A DNA stretch of 64,000 nt from Vandiemenella viatica (taxonomy: Eukaryota > Arthropoda > Insecta > Orthoptera > Morabidae). Below the pieces are notes generated by a model that did no database searches, was not told the origin of the DNA, and saw nothing but the letters and a program-made list of their open reading frames with translations. Below, in pieces: positions 12,121 to 24,000 of the stretch (positions within the stretch are counted from its first letter, which is position 1; every line of letters begins with the position of its first letter). The position numbers were made by a program, and so were the translations under genes. The stretch spans positions 351,998,932-352,062,931 of the forward strand of contig JARYHS010008074.1 of NCBI GenBank assembly GCA_031002005.1, written 5' to 3'.

Positions 12121-14320
12121 TACTTCATCTACATTATATACTCTACAGTTCACAAAATTGTGGGTGACAGAGGGTGCTCAGCACCAAAACTAATTTCTTT
12201 GCTGTGCATTCCAATCCCGAATGGTACGAAGGAAAAATAATTCATATAAGAATCAGTGCGGCACCTTATTTCTCTCATCTTATCTTTCCTATCATTCGAC
12301 TCAAACTGGTAGGTCGACGGAGTATTGCACCACACTCGTAAGTGAATGTGGGAGTATACATGTTTACCAATAAGTTCAAACGAAACGTGCGTCGTATATC
12401 TACCAGAGACTCCCAGCCCAGTCTACTAATTAGTTATGTGACGCTTTCACAAGGACTGTAGCAAGCGGTCACGAATCAAGCGGCTCTTCTCTGTACTTTC
12501 TCTATACTGTCGATCAACCCCTTACGAAACGGATCCCAAATAGCCCAACAGTAGACCAAATGTGGACGCACAAGAGATTTGTTCGCTATCTCCATTGTTT
12601 GTTCATTACAATTTTTTAAGATTCGATCTAGGAATCGTAGACTAGAATTAGCTCTACCTACTGAGGAATTAATGTGTAAGTCCCATTTCATGTTCCTTTG
12701 TACTGTTACTCCCAAATATTTCACAGAATCGACCTTATCAGTAACTGAACTCTTTACCTCGTATTTCTGAACAGTAAGATTCTTTTTGTTAGTTATGCTC
12801 AATGTCTTACACTTTTTACAATTTAGTGTTAGTTGCCATTCATCGGACCATGCCGAAATAACATCCAGATCGCGCTGAATTTTTAAGCAGTTGGCCGAAT
12901 TCCTTACTTCCCTATACATAACAGCATCATCAGCAAACAATCTAAAAATGCTTTTTCACTTTGTTGCCGAGATCATTTATAAAAATTAAGGAAAGAAGTG
13001 GTCCTATTACACTTCCTTGAGGTACACCCATGTAACATCTAGATTAGAAGAACTTTCTCCTTCAACGACGATATACGGCGACCGACCAGTTAGAAAATCT
13101 TTTATCCATTCACAAAGCTTATCCGATATACCGTACGCTCGAAGCTTCGCTAAAAGGCGGTTGGGTGGCACACAGTCAAAAGCTTTCTGAAACTCTAAAA
13201 AAATTGCATCTACTTGTGAACCTGCCTCAATAGCTTTCATTACGTCGTGTGTAAATAGGAACAGATGTGTTTCACATGATCTTTCCTTCCGAAATGCGTG
13301 TTGATTTGTTGTAAGTAAATTATTTTCATCTAGAAAATTCATAATGTTCGATCATATAAATGCTCCATAACTCTACTACAAACAGATGTTATAGATAAGG
13401 GACGGCAGTTTCTAGGATCACTTCGATCACCTTTCTTTAAAATCGGAGTTGCGCGATTTTCCAGTTGGAATGTACTTTTCGCTCTTCTAATGATTTACTG
13501 AATATATCAGACAGAAATGGTCCGATTTCCATCACGTGCTCTGAAAATACTCTTACTGGAATTCCATCCGGGCCCGGTGCTTTCACCCACTTCAGGAGCT
13601 CTAACTGCTTTATGATACCTACAATATATATTCGTAATGATTCCATCACCAACTCGACACGACGTGGGAAAACAGGAATGCTATCCTAATTTTCGTCTGT
13701 AAAGAAATTTTTGAATACAGTATTTAGTACGTTAGCTTTATCGCGGTTTTCATTAACCTCGGAACGTTCAGGAATTAGTGCTAGAATATTGTTGTTGGTA
13801 CAACTGACGTTTCGTACATACGACCAAAATTTCTTTGTTTTCCGCGAAACTCTTAGAGAGAGAGTTGGAATGAAAATCGTTGAAGGCCTCACGCATCACA
13901 TTCTTAATACGTCCTCTTTAACTCAGCTAAAGTTTCCAAATCGCTACGACACCCCTTCCACCTTGAGCTGAGTGTATCCCCCTTAGCTTGTTTGAGTAAT
14001 CTTTTAACATCACGTGTGTACCACGGTGGATCATTCTCCCCCTTTATTGTCCGCTTCGGAATATGTATTTCCGTACTTTCCCTGACTGATCGTATAAATC
14101 GATGCCACATCTCTTCAACCGTGTCCCTTTTTAACTTGACGTTATGGTAATTATTCTTCAGGTAGGTTCTAAAATACTCCTTTGAGGCCTTACAGAATTT
14201 GTATACAATACGTCCTTTTCCCCTTTTTCGCTTGGTCATTAATTTGATGGTCGAAAATTACCACATTGTGATCGCTTATTCCTGTGGTCATTGAAATGCC
14301 GGTGAATAATTCTGGCCTGT
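12121..14320 (-). pseudogene. 5'-truncated CR1/Jockey-like LINE (end of EN, RT, C-terminus)
   Basis: Read on the minus strand from 14320 downward, the order is as follows. The last endonuclease motif (GISDHNVVIF) sits at about 14250-14300. A linker (EEMWHRFIRSVRES, PWYTRDVKRLL) follows. RT then gives APGPDGIPVRVFSE, QHAFRKERSCETHLF, FLEFQKAFDCVPPNRLLAKL, FADDAVMY, and the thumb with VKYLGVTVQRNMKWDLHINS. The C-terminus has ESLVDIRRTFRLNLL. These are the RT blocks of an APE-endonuclease LINE. Several frameshifts and stops separate the segments, so it is dead. The 5' side breaks off at an A run (14325-14342) and lacks ORF1 and most of the endonuclease. The clade is CR1/Jockey superfamily, possibly Daphne-like; I cannot settle this by eye. 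Confidence 0.82.
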
Positions 14321-17300
14321 TGGCAAAAAAAAAAAAAAAAAAGGACTTTGAATTTCACTAGCTTCCAAACCGAGGATAAGAACAAGTCAAATTTAAATTT
14401 AACTCAAATTTAAGATTAGTGAACTTCATTCATAATGAAAATATGTAGCATATTGTGATATTAGAGTAGAAAATATTTTAATTTTCGATAGACTGTGCGT
14501 AAATATAAGGTAGCTTCTTTTATGATTTGGAAGTAAAACCACAGCTGTATGAAAAATTTCATCTTTCTACAACTACGGTAATTACTTTAAAGTTTTGATG
14601 ATCTTCAGTCAGTGAGTGACAAAATAGATAAAATTTGCGTATTAATAAGTTTATAACTAAGAACAGGAAAGAAACAAAATATAATGCATTTGCTAAGATT
14701 ATTGATGTCTAAGCCTAATAGTAATTTGAGCCATGTAGTGTTATTTAGTTGAAACACATTAAAGTTAGCCTGAATTGCTTCGAAAATTTTGGGTTTACCG
14801 GGGGCTAAAAAATAACAAAACAAATGGCTTACCCCTGATAGCGAAAAAAAAAAAAAAAAAAAAAAAAACAAAAAACAAAAAAAAAAAAAAAAAAAACACA
14901 AGGACACACATCCCTAGGAGACACCTTCTTACGTGTCATACAATCCTGGTAGGCAGCATATCAGCAAAAGCTATTTAAAATGGCTTAGAAACAATATACC
15001 TTTTTATGTTTTTTTCGTTCAGAAATAAAATACGGGGCAATTGTCATTTAATTGCATTTTCTACATGATCATTTCAACGGCTGCACTCTGTGTCTTGTGG
15101 TACTGAAATGGATGTATACCATTTCTACAAGTAATACGGGTACGAATTACGCAGTGAGTAGAACTTTGAAAACAAGACCTATATTCTGTATGCCTTATTA
15201 TCATACACGAACTGGGTTATTATCAGAAATGTGTATAAATAACGTCATCATGATTTGTAATTAATTTAAATATCCGGTATCTGAATCAAAGACTTAACAT
15301 AAGTGAATGAGGATTGCGAGACTCTAATCCAATCGCTATTAGAACAGAGTCCCTCACAGTAAACCGTTTCTATTTTCCGATCAAATCATACGATTATTAA
15401 AGAAATTATGGTTCGTTCCTAATTTTTAGCTATAGGCTATATGTAATATGAGGATTTTATGCAAGTAACAAAATGGAATTGGGTCGTGATCTTTCAAGAG
15501 TCAAGAATACCATCCAGCCGAAATAATTTCAGGGAAACATGAAAAAAATGAAATCTGTGTGGTGGGGCGGGGAATCAAAATCTCCGGACCCATGTCTCAA
15601 AACAAATACTTACAAAAACACCACGAGATCCTAACAGGACGACGAATCACATGCTTAACACAAGTTCTTAGCACACAATTAATAAATAGGATAACAGGAT
15701 GGTCGAAACAGAGCACACTGACCCATACCACAATGACGTCACCGTATCCAACATCTTAATCTTACCGGATAAAAGGAACCATAGTTTAGGTCAAATATTA
15801 CATTAATGGTGAGCCAAATTTAGCTTCGTATGTTGTGTGACGTGAATTCCGATATTTCATAAAAATTTAATTGCTCGCCTTCGAACCGTTGACCCAACAC
15901 AGCACAAAACCCCCATCGAGCTGGAATTCAGGTTATAGATAACGTGAAAACGTATTTGTGCGTTATGGTGTTTAGATTTTGGAAATTCCTCTAAATTCTG
16001 TCACTCACCATCCAAACCGAGTCACGCAGAAAGCTATAATACCATCATGTCTTAGGTTAGTGGCGGTAAATATCCACCACGTCTAAGTATCGTGATTAAA
16101 GCATTTCTTAAGTAAGCTTCAAGTAGTCGGCCTGCGTCAACATATCAGACGCACCAGGGCGCTGGCGCTTTCCATTGTCACATCCATTACGTACTTTGAA
16201 TTATTGTAATTATCGTCACTATAACAGTGAGAGATGATACTTGAATACTTGTTCGTTGAACTTAAGTCCTGTGCTGAATACATTAAATGAATAACACACC
16301 AATTCCTACATGCTCGTTTTTTTGATAAAAGAATATAGTTTTGAATAGTTATCAGCGAACACTTGTCAGATTTTCTCCTGCAGCTAATTTTTTTCTAATC
16401 TCTACTGAGTTGCACCTAGCTATCTCCACTGTTGTTCTATTTCTTTAATTGTGCCCTGATGGGATGAATTTTGTTGTTAAATTACGATTACCACTAACCT
16501 TCTTGGTCGTTAAAATTATAGTTTAATCTGCCAATGGCGAAGTAGTTTCTCCATTTGTTTCTTTATTTTAAATGACAATTCATATCCGCATGTGTATTGT
16601 ATAAGTTATGACTGTTAACATTCCTTTAACCTTTCATATGCCGCAACATAGTGCCTAATAAAAATTATGAACCTGCCGAAAGTACTGTAATATTGAAAGT
16701 ATTCAATATAGAAATATAAATTTATTTTTTGGTTTTTCATCGTTGCAGAGTTCAATAAATAAATTTTTGTCCCGTAGCTTCAATGAAAGACCCTACCTCA
16801 AGCAGGCGTAAGGGCCATTCAGAGGCACAGTGTCACAGAGATCCACAACGAGGTCGCACAATCAGCAGGTACAAGTCCACTGGTTCTAACCTTGTTTGCA
16901 CATTCACCATTATTGTAAACGTTTATCTCTATATATCCGCATGGCTGACCCAAACATCGTAAGCAATGTCGAACATGCAGATACATCTAGGTTTTCTATG
17001 TTTGCAAAATAAACCATTCAATGCTAACAGCTTAATAGGCATTTTGAAACAGTACATGTTGTGTTCCCACGGAACCAATGTGAATTGTTTTAAATACACC
17101 CTGCTTATTTTCATTCCTCTAACATTGTGGAACGTTTTCTTTGTTCCTTGTGTGACACGGTTCTGATTTTAATTTTTCCGTTTCATTTCTCTTATCCTCC
17201 ATAACCTTCCGCAGGTACTGTCGATATTCAACAGCTTCTTTGAAGTACCGATGATTTCAGTTTTCTTAAATGTGTCAGCAAATTGCGGGATAAAGAGGTC

Positions 17301-17475
17301 CTCAAGGGATAACGAGATTTTTTTAACACAATTATTAGACGCTCAATATATCTTGTTTGACTAAAAAGTCTTTGCAACTCTTAAACGAATGTTTCACCTT
17401 TAGCCTTAATAATTAAAAAAAAAAAAAAACAGAATAGCACTAGCCAAAAGATACTTGTTGAATAAGTGAAATCTT
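14321..17475. other. intergenic DNA with A-rich tracts
   Basis: Long A runs at 14325-14342 and 14845-14896 may be old retroelement tails. The rest is AT-rich without a recognised gene, RNA or element end. Confidence 0.35.
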
Positions 17476-17530
17476 TTAATTTCTAGTTGAAAATATAACG
17501 CCGATGCAACTGTTTCATTTATTTATTTTG

Positions 17531-17573
17531 CGTCGTACGAGTTTCACCTCTCATCAAGGCATCATCAGCGACG
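17531..17573 (-). ncRNA. hammerhead-ribozyme-like motif (left arm)
   Basis: On the minus strand the order is CGTCG, CTGATGA, a short hairpin, GAAAC, TCGTA, CGACG. CGTCG and CGACG pair as stem I on both sides of the core. The hairpin is stem II, with one T bulged before it. AC pairs with GT as a very short stem III. GTA fits the NUH rule at the expected cleavage position. This is the type I layout. The 2-bp stem III with a tiny loop and the bulged base are caveats. Self-cleavage is inferred, not shown. Confidence 0.55.
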
Positions 17574-17747
17574 AATCTGTGTTACAGTTTTCATATACAG
17601 TTTTATCCTATTATTACATAATTATGGGCATGAGATATTTTATAGCTAAAAGTTACTTACTATTTACATTTGTTACTATATAATATATCATGCCCATAAT
17701 TATGTAATAATAGGATAAAACTGTATATGAAAACTGTAACACAGATT

Positions 17748-17790
17748 CGTCGCTGATGATGCCTCGATGAGAGGTGAAACTCGTACGACG
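17748..17790 (+). ncRNA. hammerhead-ribozyme-like motif (right arm)
   Basis: Stem I strands are CGTCG (17748-17752) and CGACG (17786-17790). The conserved core is CTGATGA (17753-17759) and GAAA (17776-17779). Stem II pairs GCCTC with GAGGT (last pair G-U) around GATGA. Stem III is AC/GT (17779-17784). Predicted cleavage is after A17785. It differs from the left-arm copy in one stem II base, a change that keeps pairing possible (U-G versus C-G). Type I hammerheads with minimal stem III are known from Penelope-like elements and animal satellites. Activity here is untested. Confidence 0.58.
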
Positions 17791-17827
17791 CAAAATAAAT
17801 AAATGAAACAGTTGCATCGGCGTTATA

Positions 17828-18340
17828 CAGTAGGTGGCCAAATTATTATACTCGTTTGAAAAAAAAACATTGTTTCGTGTGTTATTATACATTTAATCTA
17901 CTAATAGACCTATGATATCGTTTTTATTGTTATCTTTATAGGTTTAATGAATTAAGGAAAAATAAATAAAACATAATTTAGCATAGGAATTATGTTATAT
18001 TAATAGAAAAAAATATTAATCAATATTTAGTGAATCCTCCCTTTTGAGCAATCACGTTTTGTAGATGCTGCGGCATGCTGGCAATGCACTTTTTGGAAAT
18101 TTCTTGTAATTCAGGTGTTCTGTGCCATGCTGTAATAATATTTTCTATTAATTCTTTTTTATTAGTAATAATTTTATCCTTGCAAATTTCTTTTTTTAGC
18201 GCCGCCCAGACATTCTCAATAGGGTTAAGGTCTGGCGAATTTCCAGGCCAATCCAAGAGGGTTATTTTTTCGTCTTTTAAAAACTTCATGACTTTTTTTG
18301 CTTTATGACCTATTGAGTATAATAATTTGGCCACCCACTG
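17828..18340 (-). mobile_element. internally deleted Tc1-like element
   Basis: The termini are inverted repeats CAGTAGGTGGCCAAATTATT (left) and a matching right end (one mismatch, CAGTGGGTGG), flanked by TA on both sides (17826-17827, 18341-18342). The transposon sits in the right arm of the palindrome. Only the last third of the transposase remains, so the element is non-autonomous. Confidence 0.85.
18020..18313 (-). pseudogene. Tc1-like transposase, C-terminal third only
   Basis: The frame contains LDWPGNSPDLNPIENVWAAL, the block holding the last catalytic Glu of DD34E Tc1 transposases. A C-terminal helix region follows, ending QNVIAQKGGF and a TAA stop (18020-18022). Residues upstream of the block (KAKKVMKFLKDEK) join almost directly to the terminal inverted repeat. 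The DNA-binding domain and the first two catalytic Asp residues were therefore removed by an internal deletion. It cannot encode an active enzyme, though the ends could still be mobilised in trans. Confidence 0.85.
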
Positions 18341-18409
18341 TATTTTCAACTAGAAATTAATCAAGCAACTGTGGAAGTTTAAAATAATGATTTAGAATTC
18401 AGAAAGAAC

Positions 18410-18775
18410 TTTTTAAAATTGTGTGGACACAGCACTCAATGATAGTGAAGCTTGGACATCAGGAATACTAGAAAGAAGGAAAATTAAAGCATTTCAAATG
18501 TGGCGCTATAGAAGGATGCAGAAAATTAAGTGGAAAGATAAAGTACTAAATGAACGCTTTTGGAAATGAGTGTGTTTTTAAAATGAGGAAAGAAGTTTGG
18601 TTAGAGTTTTTCAGAAATAAGAGACAGGAGGTCACATTTCAAGACATTCGGGATTGATTAATTTGTAATGACAGCTATTAGAATATATGAACCAGGTAAC
18701 TGAGGATGTAGATTGTAAGGTATATGTTGAGATGAAGAAGTTAGCGAAAGGCAGAGAGAGACGAAGAATATATTC
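18410..18775 (+). pseudogene. decayed RTE-like LINE C-terminus (plus strand)
   Basis: Plus-strand reading shows STALNDSEAWTSGILERRKI, then KAFQMWRYRRMQKIKWKDKV. This parallels the RTE-like copy at 28981-29536 (YGSETWTL, EAFEMWCYRRMLKIKWTDKV). Downstream fragments resemble the rest of that C-terminus (TEDVDCKVYVEMKKLAKGRE-like). Stops and frameshifts abound. Only the 3' portion is present. Confidence 0.6.
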
Positions 18776-19129
18776 GAAATGCGTACACTAATAAATATTT
18801 GCAACACCGTCACAAAACGTTTTCGGTTATTCCGCGTCATTTCTAAAGACTTGTCAGTCGCTGAATAATTAGAACTGACATTTAAGATGTTATCGGGAAG
18901 GAAGGAAAGCAATTAACTATCACTTGTAATACTACAGGAAACTATGGATGCATAAATCTATTGGCGTACCATGTTATATGAGCCTTTTTTTCTTGTATGA
19001 AAGATTTGTCTCTGTAGTATGAAAGTAGTACGTAGTATGAAAGAACTTGACCCTGTAGTATACGTGCAATATGGCATTAAAGCGTTGTGTCCTCATTAAT
19101 GTGCTCTTATAGCATGACAGGTGGATTCT

Positions 19130-19375
19130 AGAATGTTAGCCGTCCAGCCGGCAAGTGACAGGAGGTGTGACGTGGTAATGACGCCGTCCAGCGCCGTTTC
19201 TATGGCGACCGCTCACAGGGCCAGATGTGCCTGTGTCTCGCTCTGCTGGCTGGCCGTGTAACGATGTAATGAGCTTTATCAGCGGCGCCAGTGTGCCGCA
19301 GTCTGCCTCCAGTAATAACGACGCACTCGCCGTGAAGCCTAAAAGCTGCTCTTACAGTGTAACTTACAAAGGGCA
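19130..19375. other. GC-rich island, function unknown
   Basis: A sharp GC-rich block in AT-rich DNA. An open frame from 19227 (+) has no recognised family and no splice partner. It could be a regulatory or conserved non-coding element, a first exon, or simply an old GC-rich insertion. Confidence 0.25.
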
Positions 19376-19619
19376 CGTCTTTCTATATCATGTAGAAACG
19401 GAAATAAACTTTCGAATCCACAATCATCACAAAAAAATTTAAAGAGCCGTAAGGGTTCAGAAAGAAACAATGTAAATCATAGCAATATAAACACTGTGAA
19501 CTGCAAGGAATAATAATAATAGTAAAGAAAAATTGGAATCAGATATAGCAAAGTAATGCAGATTTTTGGAGGAAAATTATAACTGATGTAACATTATTCG
19601 AGAATTGAAAAAGAACTTT

Positions 19620-19990
19620 CGGAAGTTATGTGTAAGGAGCACAGCTATTTTTAAAGTTAAACCTAAAAGAATTTTAGAAAAAAAAAATGAATTATTTGAA
19701 AACGTTGTGCTACAGAAGGATTTTTGAAATTAGATACGAAATGACATCTTTGATAAATGGAGGAAGGAAGAAAGGAAGAAAAAAGAGATAACATGGTTTG
19801 TCACATTTTAAGGTATACAAGGTCACTTAAATTGCTAGTGAACGAATAGAACAATCAAAAAGACAAATATTAAACTATGTAAAGCAGATAATTGAGGACG
19901 TAAGTTGCAATGGCCACATCGATATATTAGCTTGGTGTGGGAAGATATGAAAGATTGCATAAAACCATTTGAAAGAACTACAACACAAAA
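19620..19990 (+). pseudogene. very decayed RTE-like LINE C-terminus
   Basis: Scattered plus-strand similarity to the same RTE C-terminus: an FENVVLQKD-like segment, then FDKWRKEERK, then VKQIIEDVSCNGHIDI-like pieces. It is more degraded than the 18410-18775 copy. The call rests on the order of segments rather than on any intact motif. Confidence 0.35.
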
Positions 19991-21097
19991 AAATTTAAAA
20001 TGTTAGAAACAGAACGCATATAAAAGGTATCCTAACAAGTTTTACATGATGGTTATTTCACATGTTGGGTACTAAAACGAGATTCAGTTACAACGCTATC
20101 GTCACTGCTACATTATGTTATTTTAAAAGTAACCGGCTCAGTAGTCAGTTATAGCACCAATTTTTTAAAAAAAATATATATTCCATTTTTCCAAATGAAA
20201 GATAATATATTCTAATACAAACATCGAAATTACTAGAGGTTTTTACATTTTTCTATTGAATTTAAATATCTTTATCACAGCCAGCATAATATTTTCTCCC
20301 CATTCTGATGAAATTACTTGTTTTTATTAGGAAACTGAAGTACTATTAACTTCCATTCGGCTTTTATGTTATATTCACCAGCACAGTAAACCTTTACATC
20401 GATAATAAATTAATCAGTTTTAAGCGTAGTTTACGGTCTTCTGTAATACTTAATGAGCGGCATAGTAATAATAACATCACATTTTTTATACTATACATTT
20501 GGTACTCTACAAATTACTCTGAAATTTTTCTCATAAGGGCATGAAAAGTTTTCCCTCAATTTTCTTAAAATCAGTTTGTTAGTTTTTGCACGATGAGCGG
20601 ACAGACAGACCGACAAAAAATCCAAATTTAACTGTTTTGGCATCTGTATAAATTCCTTGCACAGACACAACGTTTTTACAATTTTACTACTCTAAATGGA
20701 TTTTTTTTTTTTTTTTTTTATTGGCACTTGGTTGCAAGACCATACAGCCAGCACAAAGTTACATAATTATTACATTGTACTACTAAAGCTGATGAGTTTC
20801 ATATAACACCATCTTCAAAACAATTTACAAATATACATCTAGAGATCATATTTTTTTTTTTTTTAAACACTTTGAAATTATAACAAAATAGTATATTATA
20901 GACAGTAAAAGGTTTTTTTTTTTTTATTTACACTTTTCCTTATCTCTATTAAGTCAAATTATTACAATCTTATTGAATCTAGGATACTGTTGATTTTGCC
21001 ATGCTGGTTATTGTGCTTGCGCGGATATGGGGTTGAGCTGTGGTTTGGGCTTTGGGTTTGAAGTATAGTCATTTCCTGTTTTAACTTCCAGGGTTGG

Positions 21098-24000
21098 CTA
21101 GAATTCTATCCCTCCATCTTTTAAGTATCTGGCAAGGATGTTAAGTACTACTCTGTTGTTGCTGGAAAGAAGGAGGGTTACGTTTGTCGGCAGGGGGAAG
21201 CCATTCTTGGCAAGATCTATCATCATTCGGTCCTGAAGTTGTTGGTACTTATTGCATGAAAATATTGTGTGATTGATGTCTCCTATTGCCTGGTCTGAGC
21301 AGTCGCAATATGGGGAATCTCTCAACCCTATTCTATGTAGGTGGCTGGGGAAGTTACCGTGGTTAAAGCGGGCTCTTGATATCGTGGTGATTAATCGTCT
21401 GCTACTGTTCCAGTTGTAAAACCAAGGTTTTGGAGATATGATCGGCTGAATGATTGCATAATATGAGGCTTTGATTTTGAGGAGATCGTCCATTCCTCTT
21501 GCCATTTTTCCTTGGCTCTTACTTTGATGGTATGTGTTATATCCGAGATCGGGAGTTGCATGTCGATTACCCCTCCTTCATGGATAGCTTGTTTTTGCCA
21601 GGGCGTCCACCCGTTCGTTATGCTCGATGCCGCAGTGAGATGGGATCCACATCAGAGTCGTCGTAATGCCAAGTTCCCTGTTCCGTTTTAACTGTTGAAG
21701 AATTTCCAATACAATAGTTTGAGTATGGCTATTCCACGTAGTATTTTTTAAGCTCTTTAGTACGCTGAGGGAGTCCGACAGGATGACGACTTTGTCCATG
21801 AAGGTACTTTGACTGTATCTGATGGCTTCCAGCAGGGCTTTTGCTTCAGCTGTGTAGATGGATGCCTCTTCGGGTAGCGAAAATTGAGACGATTTACCTG
21901 TGTTGGGACAGAAGTATGCCGCTCCTACTCTATTATTTCCAGTGGTTTTCGATCCGTCTGTGAATATTTTAAGAGTGCTATTGTCTGATTTTGATAGGAA
22001 TCTGGATACCTTGTGGACCAAATTTCCGGATTTGTCTTCCTCCCAGAGGATTGTATGGACTCTTTCTAGACGAAGCTCGAAAGGTTCTTGAAAGATCGGT
22101 AGCATGTTATACGAGGATAATTTGTCTTTATATTTTAGCCAAAATTTGTAGGCATTTAATAGGGGAAGACGAGCTCGACTTTTCCCTCTATTTGCTATTG
22201 TTGATAGTCTCTCGAGACGTTCATGAATTGGGTGATTATTGAGTGATAGTCTTTCAGTTAAAAACTTTTCAGATAGGTATGCTCGTCGAATGTGGAGCGG
22301 AGGTTCGCCTGATTCAACTAGCAATGCATTTGTGGGAGTGGACCGAACGGCTCCTAAGCAGGCTCTTAGGCAGCGTGATTGTAGCCTCTCCAGTTTGTTC
22401 AGGGCATCTTTTCTAGCGTTTTGATAAAACATGCTGCCGTAGTCGATTAGTGGTCTGATCAGAGATCGATATATGAGGAGTAAGCTTTGGGGGTGGGCGC
22501 CCCACCAGACACCTGATACCGTTTTTATTATGTTGAGGCGGGAGATGGCTTTTGTTATCAGTTGATCTATATGTTGGGCCCAGTTGAGGCGGTGATCCAG
22601 TATCATCCCGAGAAATCGGCCTTGTCTTTTCAAAGCTAGACTATATGGCCCCAACTGTAGGTTGCTGGAGTTGTAGAGGATTTTCCTTTTGGAGAAGAAG
22701 ACCACTGATGACTTTGCGCTTGATAAATCTAGTCCGTTGTTATGTAGCCAAAAGTAAGGGCTGAGATAGCTTCGCTCAAAAGAGTGAGGACTTCATCCTG
22801 AGTATCGCTAATGGCGTAGATCACCACGTCGTCTGCGAATTGTAAAGAAATGATTCTGGTCGGAAGATGGGAATTAATGTCCATTGAGTATATCAAGTAT
22901 AGAAGCGGGCTTAATATAGCTCCCTGAGGCAGTCCTTGGATGACTATGCGAGGACCTAGTTTGTTCTTCTTCGATCTGACGTATATTATTCTCTCTGACA
23001 GGAGGGAGAAAAGTCCTGCCACAAATTTCTTCGGGATTCCTAGCATTTGCAATTTGTGCATGAGGATGGATATGTTAACATTGTCGTATGCGGATTGTAT
23101 GTCTAGGAAGATCGCTCCGAGGTATTGTTTATTAAGAAAAGTGAGGTTGATGTCTGAGGTCAATATAGCAAGGTTGTCTGTTGTGTTTTTCCCTTTTCTG
23201 AATCCTGTTTGGGAGTTAGGTATCAAGTTCTTCGTTTCCACCCACCATTCTAATCTATTTTTTATTAGTCGTTCTAGCGTTTTTCCTACGCAGGACATAA
23301 GAGATATGGGTCTGTATGAAGTTGCTGCCAGGGGGTCTTTGTTTTGTTTTAGCACAGGAATTATGACTTGCGTTCTCCATTCTAGTGGAATTGGTTCATT
23401 CATCCAAATCCGGTTGAAGGTATTTAGAAGTAGCTGCAGGCCAGATTGGGGCATGTTTGATATCATCGAATAGTGGATACCATCTATCCCAGGAGAGGTG
23501 TCAGATGATCGCTTGAGGACTTGATGTAGTTCTTTCATGTCGAAAGGCCTACACAGAAAGTGGTCGGAAGGTTCGTCAGGAGTTAATCTGAAGTTTGGTT
23601 CTTCCCTCGGTACTGTCGCAGGGGCGATTCTGTCCAAGATCTCTTCCAAAATCGATGCGTTGATAGCAGGGGCGCCCGTGTTGAATTTATTATTCTTGAG
23701 GCTTCTCACTGTGGCCCAGATAGAGGAAACGTTTGAGTTCTTTCCCATGGTTTCGCAGTAACTGATCCAGCTTAGGCGTTTTGGTTTTTTAAAATCTTTT
23801 TTGTCCTGGCATTGGTCTGTAGGAATGCTATGTAGTGGTGCAGATCAGAATTCTTTCTGTATGCGGATAGTGCGAGACGTCTTTGGGCCACTGCTTTGGA
23901 GCATAATGGATTCCACCATAAAGGTGGACGGTTTTTCCTAGTGTTGTCAAAATTTTTCCGACGAATTGCTATTTCAGCTGCTTCTGAAATTATATTTTCC

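Larger units (their letters stand above)
17476..18360. repeat. large near-perfect palindrome (inverted arms ~160 bp), split by Tc1
   Basis: The left arm runs from 17476 to about 17634. The right arm runs from about 17689 to 17827 and resumes at 18343-18360 after the Tc1 insertion. Arm identity is close to complete: I noticed one clear mismatch (CAAGGC versus CGAGGC). The spacer is about 50 bp. The outermost ends, TTAATTTCTAGTTG and its complement at 18347-18360, still match on both sides of the Tc1 insertion, so the palindrome predates it. Each arm holds a hammerhead-like motif. The architecture parallels the inverted-arm Penelope-like element at 61511-62997, which suggests a relic of inverted Penelope-type terminal repeats. 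No coding sequence is left to prove it. Confidence 0.8.

Noticed and set aside
14605..14978. Lys-rich and Phe-rich frames over A/T runs
   Set aside because: Low-complexity translation of homopolymers.
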